This document shows positions 13,560-13,731 of a DNA stretch of 13,731 bases, piece by piece. This DNA is from Chthonomonas sp. UBA2017. Lineage in GTDB: Bacteria > Armatimonadota > Fimbriimonadia > Fimbriimonadales > Fimbriimonadaceae. The stretch covers positions 1-13,731 of the forward strand of contig DDCB01000033.1 of assembly GCA_002335425.1 (NCBI GenBank), in the 5' to 3' direction. Each line of letters opens with the position of its first letter. The first letter of the stretch is position 1. The position numbers and the translations under genes are program-made. Under the pieces are notes generated by a model, which had not been told where the DNA came from, did no database searches, and was given only the letters and a program-made list of their open reading frames with translations.

Positions 13560-13731
13560 GCTTTTTGCGACCGAATTTCGAAAACCCACGAAAAATCTAG
13601 TCGGTCGATTTTCAAAATGGTCCAACTTGCTGATTTTGAATCTGAACGTTATCCCCAGGGGGGATGAAGTGGTCGCGCTTTGGGGGGATGAAGTGGTCGC
13701 GCTAGGGGTGGTCTGCCTCCCGAAAATGAAG
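13560..13731. other. Putative plasmid replication origin downstream of repA
   Basis: Past the repA stop comes an A/T-rich stretch (about 13571-13640). It has CGACCGA (13568-13574) and its inverse TCGGTCG (13601-13607), two CGAAAA runs and repeated GATTTT. Next is TTATCCCCA (13649-13657, one mismatch from a DnaA box), then two identical iterons. AT-rich DNA, DnaA-like box and tandem direct repeats beside an initiator gene are the usual parts of an iteron origin. More iterons may lie beyond the right edge. Confidence 0.7.
13658..13703. repeat. Two exact 22-base iterons, period 24
   Basis: GGGGGG followed by ATGAAGTGGTCGCGCT occurs at 13658-13679 and again at 13682-13703, separated by TT. The copies are identical. 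The period of 24 bases is slightly over two helical turns, close to usual iteron spacing. They are likely RepA binding sites. The first copy's G-run also pairs with ATCCCC (13651-13656) as a small hairpin that overlaps the DnaA-box-like site. Confidence 0.75.

Overview
The window looks like part of a plasmid or plasmid-derived element. A replication/partition backbone lies on the + strand at the right (about 9.98-13.7 kb). Accessory cargo lies entirely on the - strand at the left (about 0-9.4 kb). The two halves are transcribed away from each other from a 572-base intergenic region (9410-9981). The host cannot be fixed from sequence alone. The YD-repeat Rhs style, a lipoprotein with a GCSGG-type lipobox and a glycosyltransferase-TPR fusion remind me of Armatimonadota (Fimbriimonadia-like) or Planctomycetota. 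The backbone (RepA_C-type initiator, short ParA, ribbon-helix-helix partner, ArdC) is of a kind common on proteobacterial plasmids. Codon use agrees with a mosaic: backbone genes prefer C/G-ending codons more strongly than the cargo does.

Cargo, read right to left in its own direction. A 1026-residue protein joins three GT-A/GT2-like glycosyltransferase domains to a TPR tail. It is followed by an IscU/NifU-like scaffold protein that has lost two of the three cluster-ligand cysteines. Next comes a doubtful small ORF, then a 1064-residue Rhs/YD-repeat protein (about 41 repeats). The Rhs protein stops just before the usual Rhs core end. Its stop overlaps the start of the next gene as TAATG. That gene carries the missing conserved Rhs tip (PxxxxDPxG junction) and a cysteine-rich C-terminal domain with a complete metzincin zinc signature, HEVAHACGVDH. 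A 7-base overlap leads to a secreted, beta-rich 179-residue protein, a candidate immunity or inhibitor partner. Then come a small lipoprotein gene and, directly after its stop, a second copy of the Rhs tip. The second copy keeps the same TAATG junction and is cut by the left window edge.

Backbone, left to right: a conserved 69-residue plasmid protein, ArdC antirestriction protein (ssDNA-binding plus zincin domain), a 254-base gap holding a perfect 26-base palindrome, a short type Ib ParA, a ribbon-helix-helix ParG-like protein overlapping parA by ATGA, and the RepA initiator. A putative origin follows, with a DnaA-box-like site and two exact 22-base iterons. The 11-base motif GCCAGCTTGCA occurs at three backbone places (before the 69-residue gene, in the parA leader palindrome, and inside the parG-like gene) and is the best candidate for the partition/operator site.

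The most interesting points are the genetically split Rhs protein whose TAATG junction is preserved in two diverged copies, the metzincin-bearing tip with its candidate partner, the tandem tip array carried on a plasmid, and the dispersed partition-site-like motif.
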